Assembly (NCBI GenBank): GCA_965205385.1
Contig: CBDBGS010000008.1
Span: 1,240,001 to 1,304,000 of the forward strand
Direction: 5' to 3'
DNA length: 64,000 nucleotides
Source: CATOSP01 sp965205385
Lineage (GTDB): Bacteria; Chloroflexota; Dehalococcoidia; Lucifugimonadales; UBA3495
Position 1 is the stretch's first letter. Every line of letters begins with the position of its first letter. This document shows, piece by piece, positions 33,901 through 42,780 of this stretch. The position numbers and the translations under genes were made by a program. The notes below the pieces were generated by a model. It saw nothing but the letters and a program-made list of their open reading frames with translations. It made no database searches and was not told the origin of the DNA.

Positions 33901-36900
33901 GCCACCGACGCTAAATTCCTGGTCCAAGCCGATTGCCCCTGGGACATCCAAAACCAACGCCGTGGGCATGGTCACAGACACGGCGAGGGAGGCGGACACC
34001 CCCAGCATGAAATCCTGCTCTTCAAACTCGACCTCGACTGTACGTTCTCCCGCTGCTTCGAATGTGTTGGCAAACTCGAACATGCCGTTTTCGTCTGTAG
34101 AAACCAATTCCAGGTTCCGGCCATCAACTTGGACTTGCACCTCTCGATTATCGACGGGTTCTCCGTCGTCCTGGGTCAGTCTGCCGCTGAACTTTGCCGG
34201 AACATCAACTGCGATCTCGGCGGGGCCGGTGAACTCGAGGCCAGTGGTTGAATAGACGCCGATTTCCGGGTCACTCCAGGACTCGGTGTAGGTCTGGTTG
34301 GCTATGGCGTGGGCAATCAGTTGGTAGCTGCCCGCGGTGAACGTCCGTGGGATACGGAGTTCCACTTCGAACTTTCCGTCGGCCGTGGTCCCAGAGCCTA
34401 CCTCGATGCCCCCGTTTTCCTTGTTGACGTTGACGAAGATTTCGATTTCTATTCCGTCCACCAGCCCGCCGGATTCGGACACCACGGAGCCGCCAACGGA
34501 AAATGGGACACCCTTCCGGGTGCGTGCTGGCCATTCGATGATCTCGGTCACTGTGCCCTGCTTGGCCGGGGCCTGGGCTGATACTGGTCCAGGGACGGGG
34601 GACCTGGGGCTCTCCGGCGCGGGAACAGGCGCAGGGACCAACTCGGTCTGTTGGGAAGATGTTCGAGATGGAGCGCCCCCAGCGGCGGTCGGCTCGAAGA
34701 TCACCCACCCCAGGTCTGAGAACCCCACCTCCGCCCATTGGTGGGCCTGGGAGCTAAGGACGGTCTGCGTACCCTGGGTTTGGTAGATGGCCCATCCAGA
34801 AACCACTCGCGCCGGTATTCCCACCGACCGGGCCAGCAACACGAAGGCGCTGCTGAACTGACCACAAGTAGCCTTCCCGGTTTCCTGAAGGAACCAGGCC
34901 ACCGGGTCACGGCCTGGTGGCGGTGGCTGGTCGCCCGGGACCGCAAAGGCATAGGTGTAGTGAGTCTTGAGATATGTTTCGATTGCCTTGGCTTTAGCGT
35001 AGGGACCCGGAAGCCCCCAGGTGATCTCCTCGGCCAAACCCCGAGTGAATCTGGGCAAGTTATCAGGCAACTGCCTGTAGGCGGGGTCGTCGATGGTCTT
35101 GGCTCGGGCGAGTTGGTCTTGCGAAAAGAGGGGGACCCGTGTCCTCCAGGAATACTCCGATTGCGGGGAGACGCCTCGGAAAGTCGCGCTAAATGGCCTG
35201 TAAGAGCCATCCGGTTCGGCTCGGTCCAGGTGGTATGAGATGGGCAACACACCGGGAGGGAAATCTCCCGCCTGAGTGTGGGACGACACGGTAAGGTCGC
35301 TCTGGTGATAGTTTCCCGCAGGGACCTCGTTGGGCCACGCAAGAAGGGCTGTCTCCGGGCGCACAGGCGCGACGCTAACGTCCTTCGACCGTGTGGATAG
35401 TTCCTTGTTGACCAGGTGGCGGACATCTTTCAATCCCCCATAGGTCAGCTCGAACGGGTCCAACTGGGTCCATCGGCCATTGGCGTAGAACTCGCCCGTA
35501 GACGTGCGAAGGTAGCTGGTGCTCGCCGCGCCGGTCACTTGAAATACGGGGACAGCGTCAGGCTCAGCCGCTTGACCGGTTGAAGTGCCCGGCGACCCAT
35601 AGCTCTGGCCTCCCATCGAGATCACCGAACCGCCGGTCTCTAACGGAGTAACCTTAGCTCCCAGGCTGTCCAACGCTTCCTCGGCGGTGGTCCTGACGCT
35701 TTCAATGTCGCTGGAAAGGAGCTTTGCCGCCGACTCCAGAACGCCCGAGTCCGCTCCTCCCAGACCGCCCAGGAACGCTTTCGCCAACGCCGCGGCGTCG
35801 GGATCGTGGGCCTCCATGGCATCGAGCAAGGACCCAGTTTTCGCCCCGCCGTTCGCGCTTCCGTTCGCGCTTCCGTTCGGTGGCTGAGTTTCGCCGGTGG
35901 ACGGGTCTGGTCGATTCCCCTGCCCTTCTCCGGAACCGGGCGTCCGGGCAGGCGCACCTCCGGACGCGGTCGGTTCAAAGGTTACCCAACCAAGACCGTC
36001 CAGGGCCACTTCCGCCCATTGATGGGCCTGGTCGGTGTATACCGTTTGGGTCTCGTGAACATCGTCGATAAGCCATCCGGAGGCCACGCGGGCAGGTATG
36101 CCTACTGACCGGGCGAGTAGGACGAAGGCGCTGCTGAACTGGCCGCAAGTGCCTTTAAGATGGTCGAATAAGAACCAGTCCACGGGGTCGCGTCCCTCGG
36201 GGACCCGGTCTTCATTCGAGTTGGCGAAGGCATAGGCGTAGTAAGTTCTCAGGAAGGTCTCGATGGCCTTGGCCTTAAGGTATGGCCCCTCGTGTCCTCT
36301 TGTGATTTCAACGCTCAATTGATGAATGCGATCAGGTAAACCATCTGGAAGGTTCGTGGAGCCTGGAAAATAGAACGGCTTCGCCTGGACGAGATGACCC
36401 TCTTTGAGAATCGGTACGCGGGAAACCCACGAGTAGGAAACCTGCGTTTCCTGGCTGCTGAATGTGGAGCTGAATGGCCTGTAATCCCCGTTGACTCTGA
36501 CACTGTGTGGAAACAGAGAGATGGGCAAGGGGCCTGGTTGGAAAAAAGGAGCCGGTCGCGTCGGCGAGATGGAGATTCGCGGTTCAAAAAATTGTTGCGT
36601 GTCGACGAACTTCGAGCTGGGCCGAGGCGGTCTGTGTCGGACACCATACGATCCCGAGAGGGACCGCTCTAGTGAGCTTATGTCCGTATTCCGCCGGTAC
36701 GGCAATACCACTGGGTTCAGAACGCTCCATGAGCCGTTTTCGTAAACGTCTCCAACTCCGGTCCGGAGGTAGTTGGTGTGAGACGCTCCTCTTACTTCCA
36801 TTACCGGTATGTGCGGCGGTTTCGTGGCCTGGGCGGTGGAGGTCCCGGAGTTGAACCTCAAAGTAGCGTCATTGAGCGACAAGACACTGGCCCCGCTCTC

Positions 36901-39900
36901 CAGCGGGATACTGGTGGCCCCCAAGCGTTCCAAGGCTTCACCAACCGCTTCCCGGACTCCGCTGTCTTCATCGGTTAGGGCGTCGTGCAAGGCCGGGATT
37001 GAATCCCGGTCCCCAATCTCCCCCAGAGCATGGGCGGCGGCTGCCCGCACCAGCGCATCGGCGTCACCACGCATCGACGAGGCCAGAGGCTCGGTTAACT
37101 TCGAGGCGGATAGGTATGCTTTCTCAGATAGCCTGGCCAACTCCCGGGCGGCGTCGGCCCGCAACTCAGCCCCTGGAGAATCCGCCAAGAGTCCGGCGAG
37201 CCGGTTAAGTTCATCCTTCCAGACTTGGTGTTCCGGGGCACGGTCCCGGGCGCTTGCGGAGGCGGTGGGTTCGAAAGTGACCCAGCCGAGGTTTTCGAAG
37301 GGGACCTCCGCCCATTGGTGGGCCTGGTCGGAGTACACCGCTTGGGAGACTTCCACGTCTCCGATTGCCCATCCGGTCACGACGCTAGCCGGTATCCCGG
37401 CCGACCGGGCAAGTAACACGAAGGCGCTGCTGAATTGGCCGCATGTGCCTTCCTTGCTCTCGAACAGAAACCAGTCTACCGGGTCTTGCCCGGCCGGAAG
37501 TCTCGGGCCGCCCGGTTGGGAGTAGGCGTAGGAGTAGTCTGTCCTCAAGTAGTTTTCGATGGCTCTGGCACGCAGGTACGGGTTGTCGTAGTCTCTCTTG
37601 AATTCCAGCGCTAACTCCCGAATTCGGGGGGGCAGATCGTCAGGCAGTTGCAAGTAACCGCCTGCTTCCGCTGGTTTGGCCTGGGTTAGTTGAGCCTCTG
37701 AAAAGATGGGTATCCGCGAGGTCCAAGTAAGTCCCGGCACTGGGTCATTGGCAACGAAGGTAGAGCTATAGGGGCGGTACACCCCTGGAACGGCAACTCT
37801 TTCCAGTTGCAGCGAGGTCGGAATCACGCCTTCCGGAATTCCCAAATCCGAAGGCCCGGCGTATACCGGGGAGAGAGTGATTTCGTCTTCGTGGTCTTCG
37901 GCTGGCCTTATTCGTTCCGGGACCCACCTCGGGGGATTGAACCGTCCCCTTGACTGGCCCTTTAACCGTTCGCTGGACACACCCAGATCACCTATGCTTT
38001 CGTTCGCATCGTACGGTAATTCCAAGAGGTCTATCTGGGCCCACCGGCCATCTTGGTACAGGTCGCCAACGCCGTCTCTCAGGTAACCGGTATGTAGTGC
38101 GCCACCCACTTTGAAGACGGAGAACCGTTCCCCTTTAGAAGCTTGGCTCGTGGATGCGCCGCCGCCGAAGACCGTAATCGGTCCGCTCTCCTGGGATATG
38201 ACATACTTGCCGTTCTCCAATCCCGTAACATCTGTCCCGAGCTTCCTTAGCCCTGCGGCGGCGCTCTCTCGGACTCTTGGATAGTCATCGGAGAGCGCAT
38301 GCAGAAGCGGAGGGAAAGCCGCCGGGTCGCCGAGGTCACCGAGCGCTTCGGCCACAGCGCCCCGCACCCGCTCATCTTCATCGGCAAACGCTTCCACCAA
38401 TGCCTCCAGCACTTCTGGTCCTCCAAAGTTGGCCAGGGAGTTGGCCACTGCTTCACGGACCGTGGGTTGTTCATCATTGGCCAGTCGGTCGATCAACGGG
38501 CCAATAGCCCTCGCGTCTCCCAATAGTCCGAGGGCGTCAATTGCCGCTGCTTGGACCATCTCCGAATCGTCCGCAATAAGCGCCTCTACCAACGGCTCCA
38601 ATACCCGACCCGTGGGCGAGTCCAGGATGGAAGCTATTTCAAGCAGTCGGGAGGCCGCTTCAGCCCGGTCTTCCTCTTTGTCACCGGAGAGAAGGACCTC
38701 TACTAACCGTTGGAACTCGTCCTCCCAGACACTCAAAACAGGCGCCCGGAATGGAGCCGCTCCTTGGGCTGAGGGTTCGAAGGTGACCCAGCCAAGGCCC
38801 TCGAAGGGTACTTCCGCCCATTGGTGGGCCTGGTCTGAATACACGGTCTGGGTCACTCCCACTTCGCCAACTACCCAGCCGGAAACGATCCTGGCCGGTA
38901 TCCCAACCGACCGGGCCAGAATTACGAACGCGCTGCTGAATTGGCCGCAAGTCCCTTCTGGCTCGTCGAAGAGGAACCAGTCCACCGGGTCCTGCTCGGG
39001 GAGTGGGCCTCCGTTGTTAGGCTCCGCGAAGGCATAGGTGTAGTTGTTTCTAAGGTACTCTTCGATTGCCTTGGCCTTCAGGTATGGACTCTCTGCTTCG
39101 CTGGTAATCTCCAGCGCAAGTTGCGTGATACGGTTGGGGAGGTCGAGAGGCAGTCCCAAATATGTCGTGCCAGGAGCGAGATTGGCCCGTTTGAGTTCAT
39201 CCAAGGAAAACTGTGGGAGTCTGGAAGTCCATCGGTATGCGACTAAGCCTGATTCTGCTTCGAAAGTGGCCTCCCATGGTAGGTAGCTGCCGTCGAAGCT
39301 GGCTTGTCGCACCCCCAGTGATACGGGCAACACTCCGGCAGGGACGGTTTCCTCCGGACCGATGGATGAAACTGTCACCTCGTCATGAATAAACTGGCCG
39401 ATGGCATTCTGATCCGGCCAGGCCAACAACGCGCCCCAATATTCAGGACTAATAGTCAGTTCGCTAAGGGAGACATCGGGTTGGGAGACCCCCAGCAATC
39501 GCTCGATTACCAGGCCACGAGGTTGGGTCCCGGCCACGTAAGATATTCTGTTGGAGTTATCTTGGCGCCACTGTCCGTCCGCATAGGAAACACCTACCCC
39601 GGTACGAAGATACCCGGAGTGGTCCGCACCTGTGACTTGGAATACCTCTATGGCGTCTGGCTTTGGGGACCGGAACGCTGTGGCGCCAGGGGCCCAGAAG
39701 TCCAATTCGTCGGACGATACAATAAACCCCCCGGTCTCCAGCGGTATCACGTCCGCGTCAAGCGCTTCCAGGGTTGCTACCGCCTCTTTTCTGACGTCTT
39801 CGTTGACGTCCCAGACCGCATCGACCAGGAACTGGAACGTTTCCAGACCGGGCAGCCTCTCCTTGCCTACCGGTTCCGGTATTGTTCCCGCGGGGTCTTG

Positions 39901-40641
39901 CAGACCAGGAACGTGCTTGATTTCCTCCACGATTCGCTGGATGGCAGGCGTTTCTATGGCGGGGATGTCGATGGTGGGCTGCTTGATCTCCACAGGCCGG
40001 TACCGCTCTACCGCGTTGGCGTAGGCCGCAGTTGGCTCCAATCTGCTTGGGTGCGTAAAGAGGTTTAATCCATAGATGGCGTTGGACTGAAACATGCCAG
40101 TGAACAGCGCTGCCACCAGCCACAACACGATGGGGATGGGGAGGAGGATGGGCCGGGTGATCGCGACGAACACCACAGAAAGGAGGAATGCCGCCAATAA
40201 GGCCAACCCAAGCGGCTTGACTCCCGCAACTTCCACAGGGTGCTGGTCGTAAGGGACCTCTCCATAGAAGAGGCCGCCGATCGTAGGCCCGAAGACGGCA
40301 AGATAAACCCCCAGACCAAGCAGCGTGAAAGCGGGTAATCCACCCAGCACGATGATCCACAGCCTCTTATGTTCCCGGCTGGTGAGCCATCTCCACATGA
40401 GTAAGGCGGTCACGCCGCTCAGCACGAAGCACATAGCTGGAGCCAGAACGGCTACGAAACCGGCGCCGCTTGGAATTTGGCTGGTTTCGCCGACCGAGTT
40501 GTTCACAGCCAAGATGTCCGATGGACCGGAGGAGATCAATCCCCGAAACAGATCAAAGAGGAAAAACAGCCCTCCAAGGGCGAGCGCGAGCGCCAACAGC
40601 AAGCCCAAGCGTGGGGCAGAGCGTTTTAGTAGGCCCACCAT
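30919..40641 (-). CDS. Giant TgpA-like membrane protein with four transglutaminase-like domains, HEAT-like and Ig-like repeats
   Basis: About 3,240 residues from ATG 40641; the frame is open 40 codons further, but hydrophobicity begins at MVGLLKRSAPRLG. In order: five or so membrane helices (about 12-186); four units, each a HEAT-like stretch, a VxPLExG linker, a beta region and a transglutaminase core; about seven Ig-like modules (about 2020-2750); a membrane helix (about 2785-2807); three near-identical Ig-like repeats (about 2845-3150); a DUF4129-like end. Each core has GTCGQFSSAF or the variant ATCGQFSSAF (Cys 565, 1067, 1499, 1926), QAHQWAEV (His 606, 1108, 1540, 1967) and WVTFEP or WVIFEP, with Glu where Asp is usual. 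Ordinary TgpA proteins have one core and about 700 residues. It heads an operon with MoxR and DUF58 genes. The substrate is unknown; amide cleavage or cross-linking outside the membrane is inferred. Confidence 0.93.
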   Translation of the reverse strand: MVGLLKRSAPRLGLLLALALALGGLFFLFDLFRGLISSGPSDILAVNNSVGETSQIPSGAGFVAVLAPAMCFVLSGVTALLMWRWLTSREHKRLWIIVLGGLPAFTLLGLGVYLAVFGPTIGGLFYGEVPYDQHPVEVAGVKPLGLALLAAFLLSVVFVAITRPILLPIPIVLWLVAALFTGMFQSNAIYGLNLFTHPSRLEPTAAYANAVERYRPVEIKQPTIDIPAIETPAIQRIVEEIKHVPGLQDPAGTIPEPVGKERLPGLETFQFLVDAVWDVNEDVRKEAVATLEALDADVIPLETGGFIVSSDELDFWAPGATAFRSPKPDAIEVFQVTGADHSGYLRTGVGVSYADGQWRQDNSNRISYVAGTQPRGLVIERLLGVSQPDVSLSELTISPEYWGALLAWPDQNAIGQFIHDEVTVSSIGPEETVPAGVLPVSLGVRQASFDGSYLPWEATFEAESGLVAYRWTSRLPQFSLDELKRANLAPGTTYLGLPLDLPNRITQLALEITSEAESPYLKAKAIEEYLRNNYTYAFAEPNNGGPLPEQDPVDWFLFDEPEGTCGQFSSAFVILARSVGIPARIVSGWVVGEVGVTQTVYSDQAHQWAEVPFEGLGWVTFEPSAQGAAPFRAPVLSVWEDEFQRLVEVLLSGDKEEDRAEAASRLLEIASILDSPTGRVLEPLVEALIADDSEMVQAAAIDALGLLGDARAIGPLIDRLANDEQPTVREAVANSLANFGGPEVLEALVEAFADEDERVRGAVAEALGDLGDPAAFPPLLHALSDDYPRVRESAAAGLRKLGTDVTGLENGKYVISQESGPITVFGGGASTSQASKGERFSVFKVGGALHTGYLRDGVGDLYQDGRWAQIDLLELPYDANESIGDLGVSSERLKGQSRGRFNPPRWVPERIRPAEDHEDEITLSPVYAGPSDLGIPEGVIPTSLQLERVAVPGVYRPYSSTFVANDPVPGLTWTSRIPIFSEAQLTQAKPAEAGGYLQLPDDLPPRIRELALEFKRDYDNPYLRARAIENYLRTDYSYAYSQPGGPRLPAGQDPVDWFLFESKEGTCGQFSSAFVLLARSAGIPASVVTGWAIGDVEVSQAVYSDQAHQWAEVPFENLGWVTFEPTASASARDRAPEHQVWKDELNRLAGLLADSPGAELRADAARELARLSEKAYLSASKLTEPLASSMRGDADALVRAAAAHALGEIGDRDSIPALHDALTDEDSGVREAVGEALERLGATSIPLESGASVLSLNDATLRFNSGTSTAQATKPPHIPVMEVRGASHTNYLRTGVGDVYENGSWSVLNPVVLPYRRNTDISSLERSLSGSYGVRHRPPRPSSKFVDTQQFFEPRISISPTRPAPFFQPGPLPISLFPHSVRVNGDYRPFSSTFSSQETQVSYSWVSRVPILKEGHLVQAKPFYFPGSTNLPDGLPDRIHQLSVEITRGHEGPYLKAKAIETFLRTYYAYAFANSNEDRVPEGRDPVDWFLFDHLKGTCGQFSSAFVLLARSVGIPARVASGWLIDDVHETQTVYTDQAHQWAEVALDGLGWVTFEPTASGGAPARTPGSGEGQGNRPDPSTGETQPPNGSANGSANGGAKTGSLLDAMEAHDPDAAALAKAFLGGLGGADSGVLESAAKLLSSDIESVRTTAEEALDSLGAKVTPLETGGSVISMGGQSYGSPGTSTGQAAEPDAVPVFQVTGAASTSYLRTSTGEFYANGRWTQLDPFELTYGGLKDVRHLVNKELSTRSKDVSVAPVRPETALLAWPNEVPAGNYHQSDLTVSSHTQAGDFPPGVLPISYHLDRAEPDGSYRPFSATFRGVSPQSEYSWRTRVPLFSQDQLARAKTIDDPAYRQLPDNLPRFTRGLAEEITWGLPGPYAKAKAIETYLKTHYTYAFAVPGDQPPPPGRDPVAWFLQETGKATCGQFSSAFVLLARSVGIPARVVSGWAIYQTQGTQTVLSSQAHQWAEVGFSDLGWVIFEPTAAGGAPSRTSSQQTELVPAPVPAPESPRSPVPGPVSAQAPAKQGTVTEIIEWPARTRKGVPFSVGGSVVSESGGLVDGIEIEIFVNVNKENGGIEVGSGTTADGKFEVELRIPRTFTAGSYQLIAHAIANQTYTESWSDPEIGVYSTTGLEFTGPAEIAVDVPAKFSGRLTQDDGEPVDNREVQVQVDGRNLELVSTDENGMFEFANTFEAAGERTVEVEFEEQDFMLGVSASLAVSVTMPTALVLDVPGAIGLDQEFSVGGAVRDIRGNSLANHTVLLSLNSSASEPSETNAQGEFLFGLSVDRPGVHTVDAVFVGLGNFEPSESTLTFVVTEPVSLQISGEGPARVGEEYVVNGSLADSRGNPMVHRTVAISTNSLPDTTVQTDAQGQLRLTRTFDRRGIYSTEARFASDGFLQSATSSIAVKVTEPVSLRLTGGGDAHVGKDLLIDGALQDAGGNPLAQQTVTVFLNDQVLAPVESDSQGAFQLRLASVQPGKHSVEAVFQGGNLLEPASSQISFKATEPVFMRITGDEVVRVGEAYHLTGVLSGPDDRPLPGMPLTIEAEGRSRSVLDTDSRGGFSWETIFNEETRTTVKVEFPGNNELGPALVHWPMLVGVPEIVVEPLEPVARGDFLTLRGVVVIGPQTMKDIAMTINGEDATRSNAAGTFVVRHAVPGDSPLGKMGIELAASELEAATTVEAVVKSATSIIVSPLERVRPGHLLPVEVKLLNDQGLGIPNVPVHYGQSTPATTGPGGVATVTIQAPADESLSAVPLTFRFGGDDANLPLTYFVGLPVTPVSFNWLLWVGLPALVVVGTAGGFLGGRRRQKIPLPPEQNAKVMRPIPGLVSPDLEQTLITAELLGPVRTMFEVHFPDPVSDRDPVWKTREPAVIVCALFDETGLPLVRAPIDVTWPDSESPVRLTTDERGVCESSWTGYSTGDYHVRTEFPGNDVYLAASAVREFRLYAPIRTQLEMRFPDADSATDPVWKTGEQVLVVCTLVDEAGIPLSGMPVDITWPDSELPEPLATGREGKCEAYWSGDSRGDYQVRAEFHGNDLYLPASAVREFRLHAPIPTHIEISLDKSADDLPNIWGVGEELMMVFTLLDESGEAVIDRKVEAIIGNDHAVRVVTGSQGTCNATWIVEGPGAYTVTADFQGDENYLPSSARSEFEVVRFREDVVQRYNAFLDWVRARVPDVSTQATPREMEALVVASGLFLDQRSLEIVISRFEEADYSEHDIERRQFETMYRAWRNIVGD

Positions 40642-41062
40642 TCGCAAATGATACCATTCCAGAATCTTCGCACGCGAACCATTAAATTGGTCTCGGTTTT
40701 CACCCTTCTCGTCACCAGAGAACCGGGCCCTAAATCCAACCCGGCGGCACGACTTCCGCATCCAGTTGGGCTAACATGGCAGGCGGATCGACCTGGACGG
40801 AGTCCGGGACTCGCTTTCAGTCTGGTAGTGCCACCGGTAACGGGTTCACGGTCCAGCGACTTCTAGACCGGAAGGGAGCGATGAATGCATGAATGCTTGG
40901 ATGTGAAGTCAGGAACGGGGCAACAGGTGGGTGGGGTTAGCCGTGTCCGGCAGGACGTGCTTCCGACGCCATGCGACGCGGCAGAACCCGGCTTCTCTCG
41001 TTGGCTCTTCCCTGGTCCGAGCCCGTAGGAGCCGACTTCACAGGTCAGCTATCGGACCAGCG
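40642..41062. other. Intergenic region upstream of the giant operon
   Basis: No convincing gene on either strand. On the minus strand TGGTATCAT (an extended -10-like TATCAT) lies six bases before the giant gene's ATG, so its message might be leaderless, but no good -35 box accompanies it. A short ATGAATGC direct repeat lies near 40881-40897. Nothing else is recognised. Confidence 0.4.
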
Positions 41063-42478
41063 TTATTGGGGCGGTTCCTCGGGATGTCTGGTGTGCCAAT
41101 CGGTGCGGGCCTGGAACTCGCGGGCGATGGCGATGCACACGTTTTCGTCGTAGGCTCTTGACATAAACTGTATTCCAGTGGGCAGGCCATCGGCGTCAAA
41201 CCCGCTGGGCACGGAGATGGAGGGCAGTCCGCAACCGTTTCCCACCGCTCCCATCAGGTCTCCCGGCCCGGAGGAAGTCATGGACCGGCTCCTGAATTCC
41301 TCGTCGATTGGGGTAGCAGTATTCATGGACGTCGGCGCGGCTAACGCGTCGTACCCAGACATCACCCCGTCCACCTGACGCGCCATTACTCCCCGGAGCC
41401 TGAGCGCCTTGATGTAGTCCGTCGCCAGGATGGCTGGCCTCGCGTAGGGACCCCTGCCGTGATAGCCGGGAGCGGACAGGTTTTGGGGGCCTCCCTCCGA
41501 GATGAAGTCCTCGAAGGCGCTCGCCGACTCTACCATCAGGATAGTGGAAGTGACCTCGGTATACGGAAATTTCGGAAATTCCATATCCTCGAAGTCGGCG
41601 ACATCTTCCAGGATGGTCATCGCCGCCTCAAAGTTCTGTTTGACGGCATCTTGAGCGTCTTCGAGGACTCCCTTCAACACTCCAATCTTGTACCGGCGGC
41701 CAGTTTGGAATTGAGGGTCATAAATGAAACCCTCGGAATGGGTCGAAGGGTCCTGCGAGTCTGGCCCTGAAATGGCTTCAAGCACGATCCCACAATCGTC
41801 GGCGGTGAGACAGATCGGGCCCAGTTTGTCGAGCGTCCAACAGAGGGCCATCGCCCCATGACGGCTGACGCGGCCGTAGGTGGGCCGGATGCCGGAGAGG
41901 CCGCAGTTGTTCGAAGGCGAGAGTATGGACCCCCATGTTTCCGATCCGATGGCAAAGGGTACGAGTCCGGCGGCCACCGATGCGCCCGACCCACTTGAAG
42001 AGCCACCGGTCCATCGCCCAGTGTCCCAGGGGTTCTTCGGTGGACCGGTCAGCGATGCGTTTGGATGGGTGTAGCCCATTCCGCCGGCCAATTCTATCAT
42101 CGCCAACTTTGCGGCCAATGGGGCGCCGGAATTCTCAAGCTTGCTGACGACCGTGGCGTCGTGATCGAATTGCTGGTCTTTGAACGGCGCGGCTCCCCAG
42201 GTGGTGGGAATCCCGCCCGAGGTGGCCAGCAGGTCTTTCGCCCCCCAGGGAACACCATGAAGCAGTCCGCGATGGCGTCCTTGGGAAATCTCCAGTTCAG
42301 CGGTCCTTGCCAGCGCCAGGGCGCGTTCCCCGGTTACGGTCACAACCGAGTTGTAAAGCGGCCCCAGCCGTTCGAGGCGTTCCAGGCACAATTGGGTGAG
42401 TTCCACTGGGGAGACAGACCGGTCCCTGAGCAACCCGGCCAGTTGCCGGACCGGGGAGTATCTTAACTCGTCAGTCAT
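41063..42478 (-). CDS. Amidase signature family hydrolase
   Basis: A 471-residue amidase with the Ser-cisSer-Lys triad: Lys in GVPWGAKDLLA, Ser residues in GGSSSGSGASVAAGLVPFAI, the nucleophile in GSETWGSILSPSN. A C-terminal LPTGIQFMSRAYDE segment follows. The family includes GatA, AtzE and many amide-cleaving enzymes. It follows a 69-residue GatC/AtzG-like gene with a one-base gap, so it may work as a two-protein complex, as AtzE does with AtzG. Its substrate is unknown. It is not clearly GatA, because no gatB is adjacent. Confidence 0.93.
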   Translation of the reverse strand: MTDELRYSPVRQLAGLLRDRSVSPVELTQLCLERLERLGPLYNSVVTVTGERALALARTAELEISQGRHRGLLHGVPWGAKDLLATSGGIPTTWGAAPFKDQQFDHDATVVSKLENSGAPLAAKLAMIELAGGMGYTHPNASLTGPPKNPWDTGRWTGGSSSGSGASVAAGLVPFAIGSETWGSILSPSNNCGLSGIRPTYGRVSRHGAMALCWTLDKLGPICLTADDCGIVLEAISGPDSQDPSTHSEGFIYDPQFQTGRRYKIGVLKGVLEDAQDAVKQNFEAAMTILEDVADFEDMEFPKFPYTEVTSTILMVESASAFEDFISEGGPQNLSAPGYHGRGPYARPAILATDYIKALRLRGVMARQVDGVMSGYDALAAPTSMNTATPIDEEFRSRSMTSSGPGDLMGAVGNGCGLPSISVPSGFDADGLPTGIQFMSRAYDENVCIAIAREFQARTDWHTRHPEEPPQ

Positions 42479-42479
42479 T

Positions 42480-42689
42480 CTAGTCCCCTCGGAAGGGCTT
42501 GAAATTCGTAAAGGGCTCGACGTCGTTGGTCAGGCGGATTGCCCGTAAGGGTTGGAACACATCCCGGAGGCCGGATACGGCGGCCCGCACGCCTTCCAAC
42601 TGCTCTTCCGTCAGCAGGTGTCCGTATTTTTCCTTCACCATGGCAAAGAGCAGGTCTTGTTCAAGGCTATTCTCGGAATTGGGCTGCAT
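42480..42689 (-). CDS. Small GatC/AtzG-like amidase partner (69 aa)
   Basis: A 69-residue, largely helical protein (LLTEEQLEGVRAAVSGLRDV) ending LTNDVEPFTNFKPFRGD. That tail resembles the extended C-terminal strap (DDVEPxxxFxP) of GatC and AtzG, which wraps around the partner amidase. The ribosome site AGGTGAG precedes ATG 42689, and the stop is one base from the amidase start. Assignment rests on the tail motif and gene pairing, so it is tentative but plausible. Confidence 0.75.
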   Translation of the reverse strand: MQPNSENSLEQDLLFAMVKEKYGHLLTEEQLEGVRAAVSGLRDVFQPLRAIRLTNDVEPFTNFKPFRGD

Positions 42690-42780
42690 GGGCTCACCTC
42701 GATGGAATGGGATGCGGGGGTCACCCCGGCGCGGTGGGCTAAAGGTGGATGTTCGGGCTCCCTGTGTGGCCGCCGTCCGT

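Noticed and set aside
30919..40641. Tandem DNA repeats considered as CRISPR or satellite DNA
   Set aside because: The repeats are coding (transglutaminase and Ig-like modules), long and diverged, with no short repeat-spacer pattern. No CRISPR array was seen in the window.
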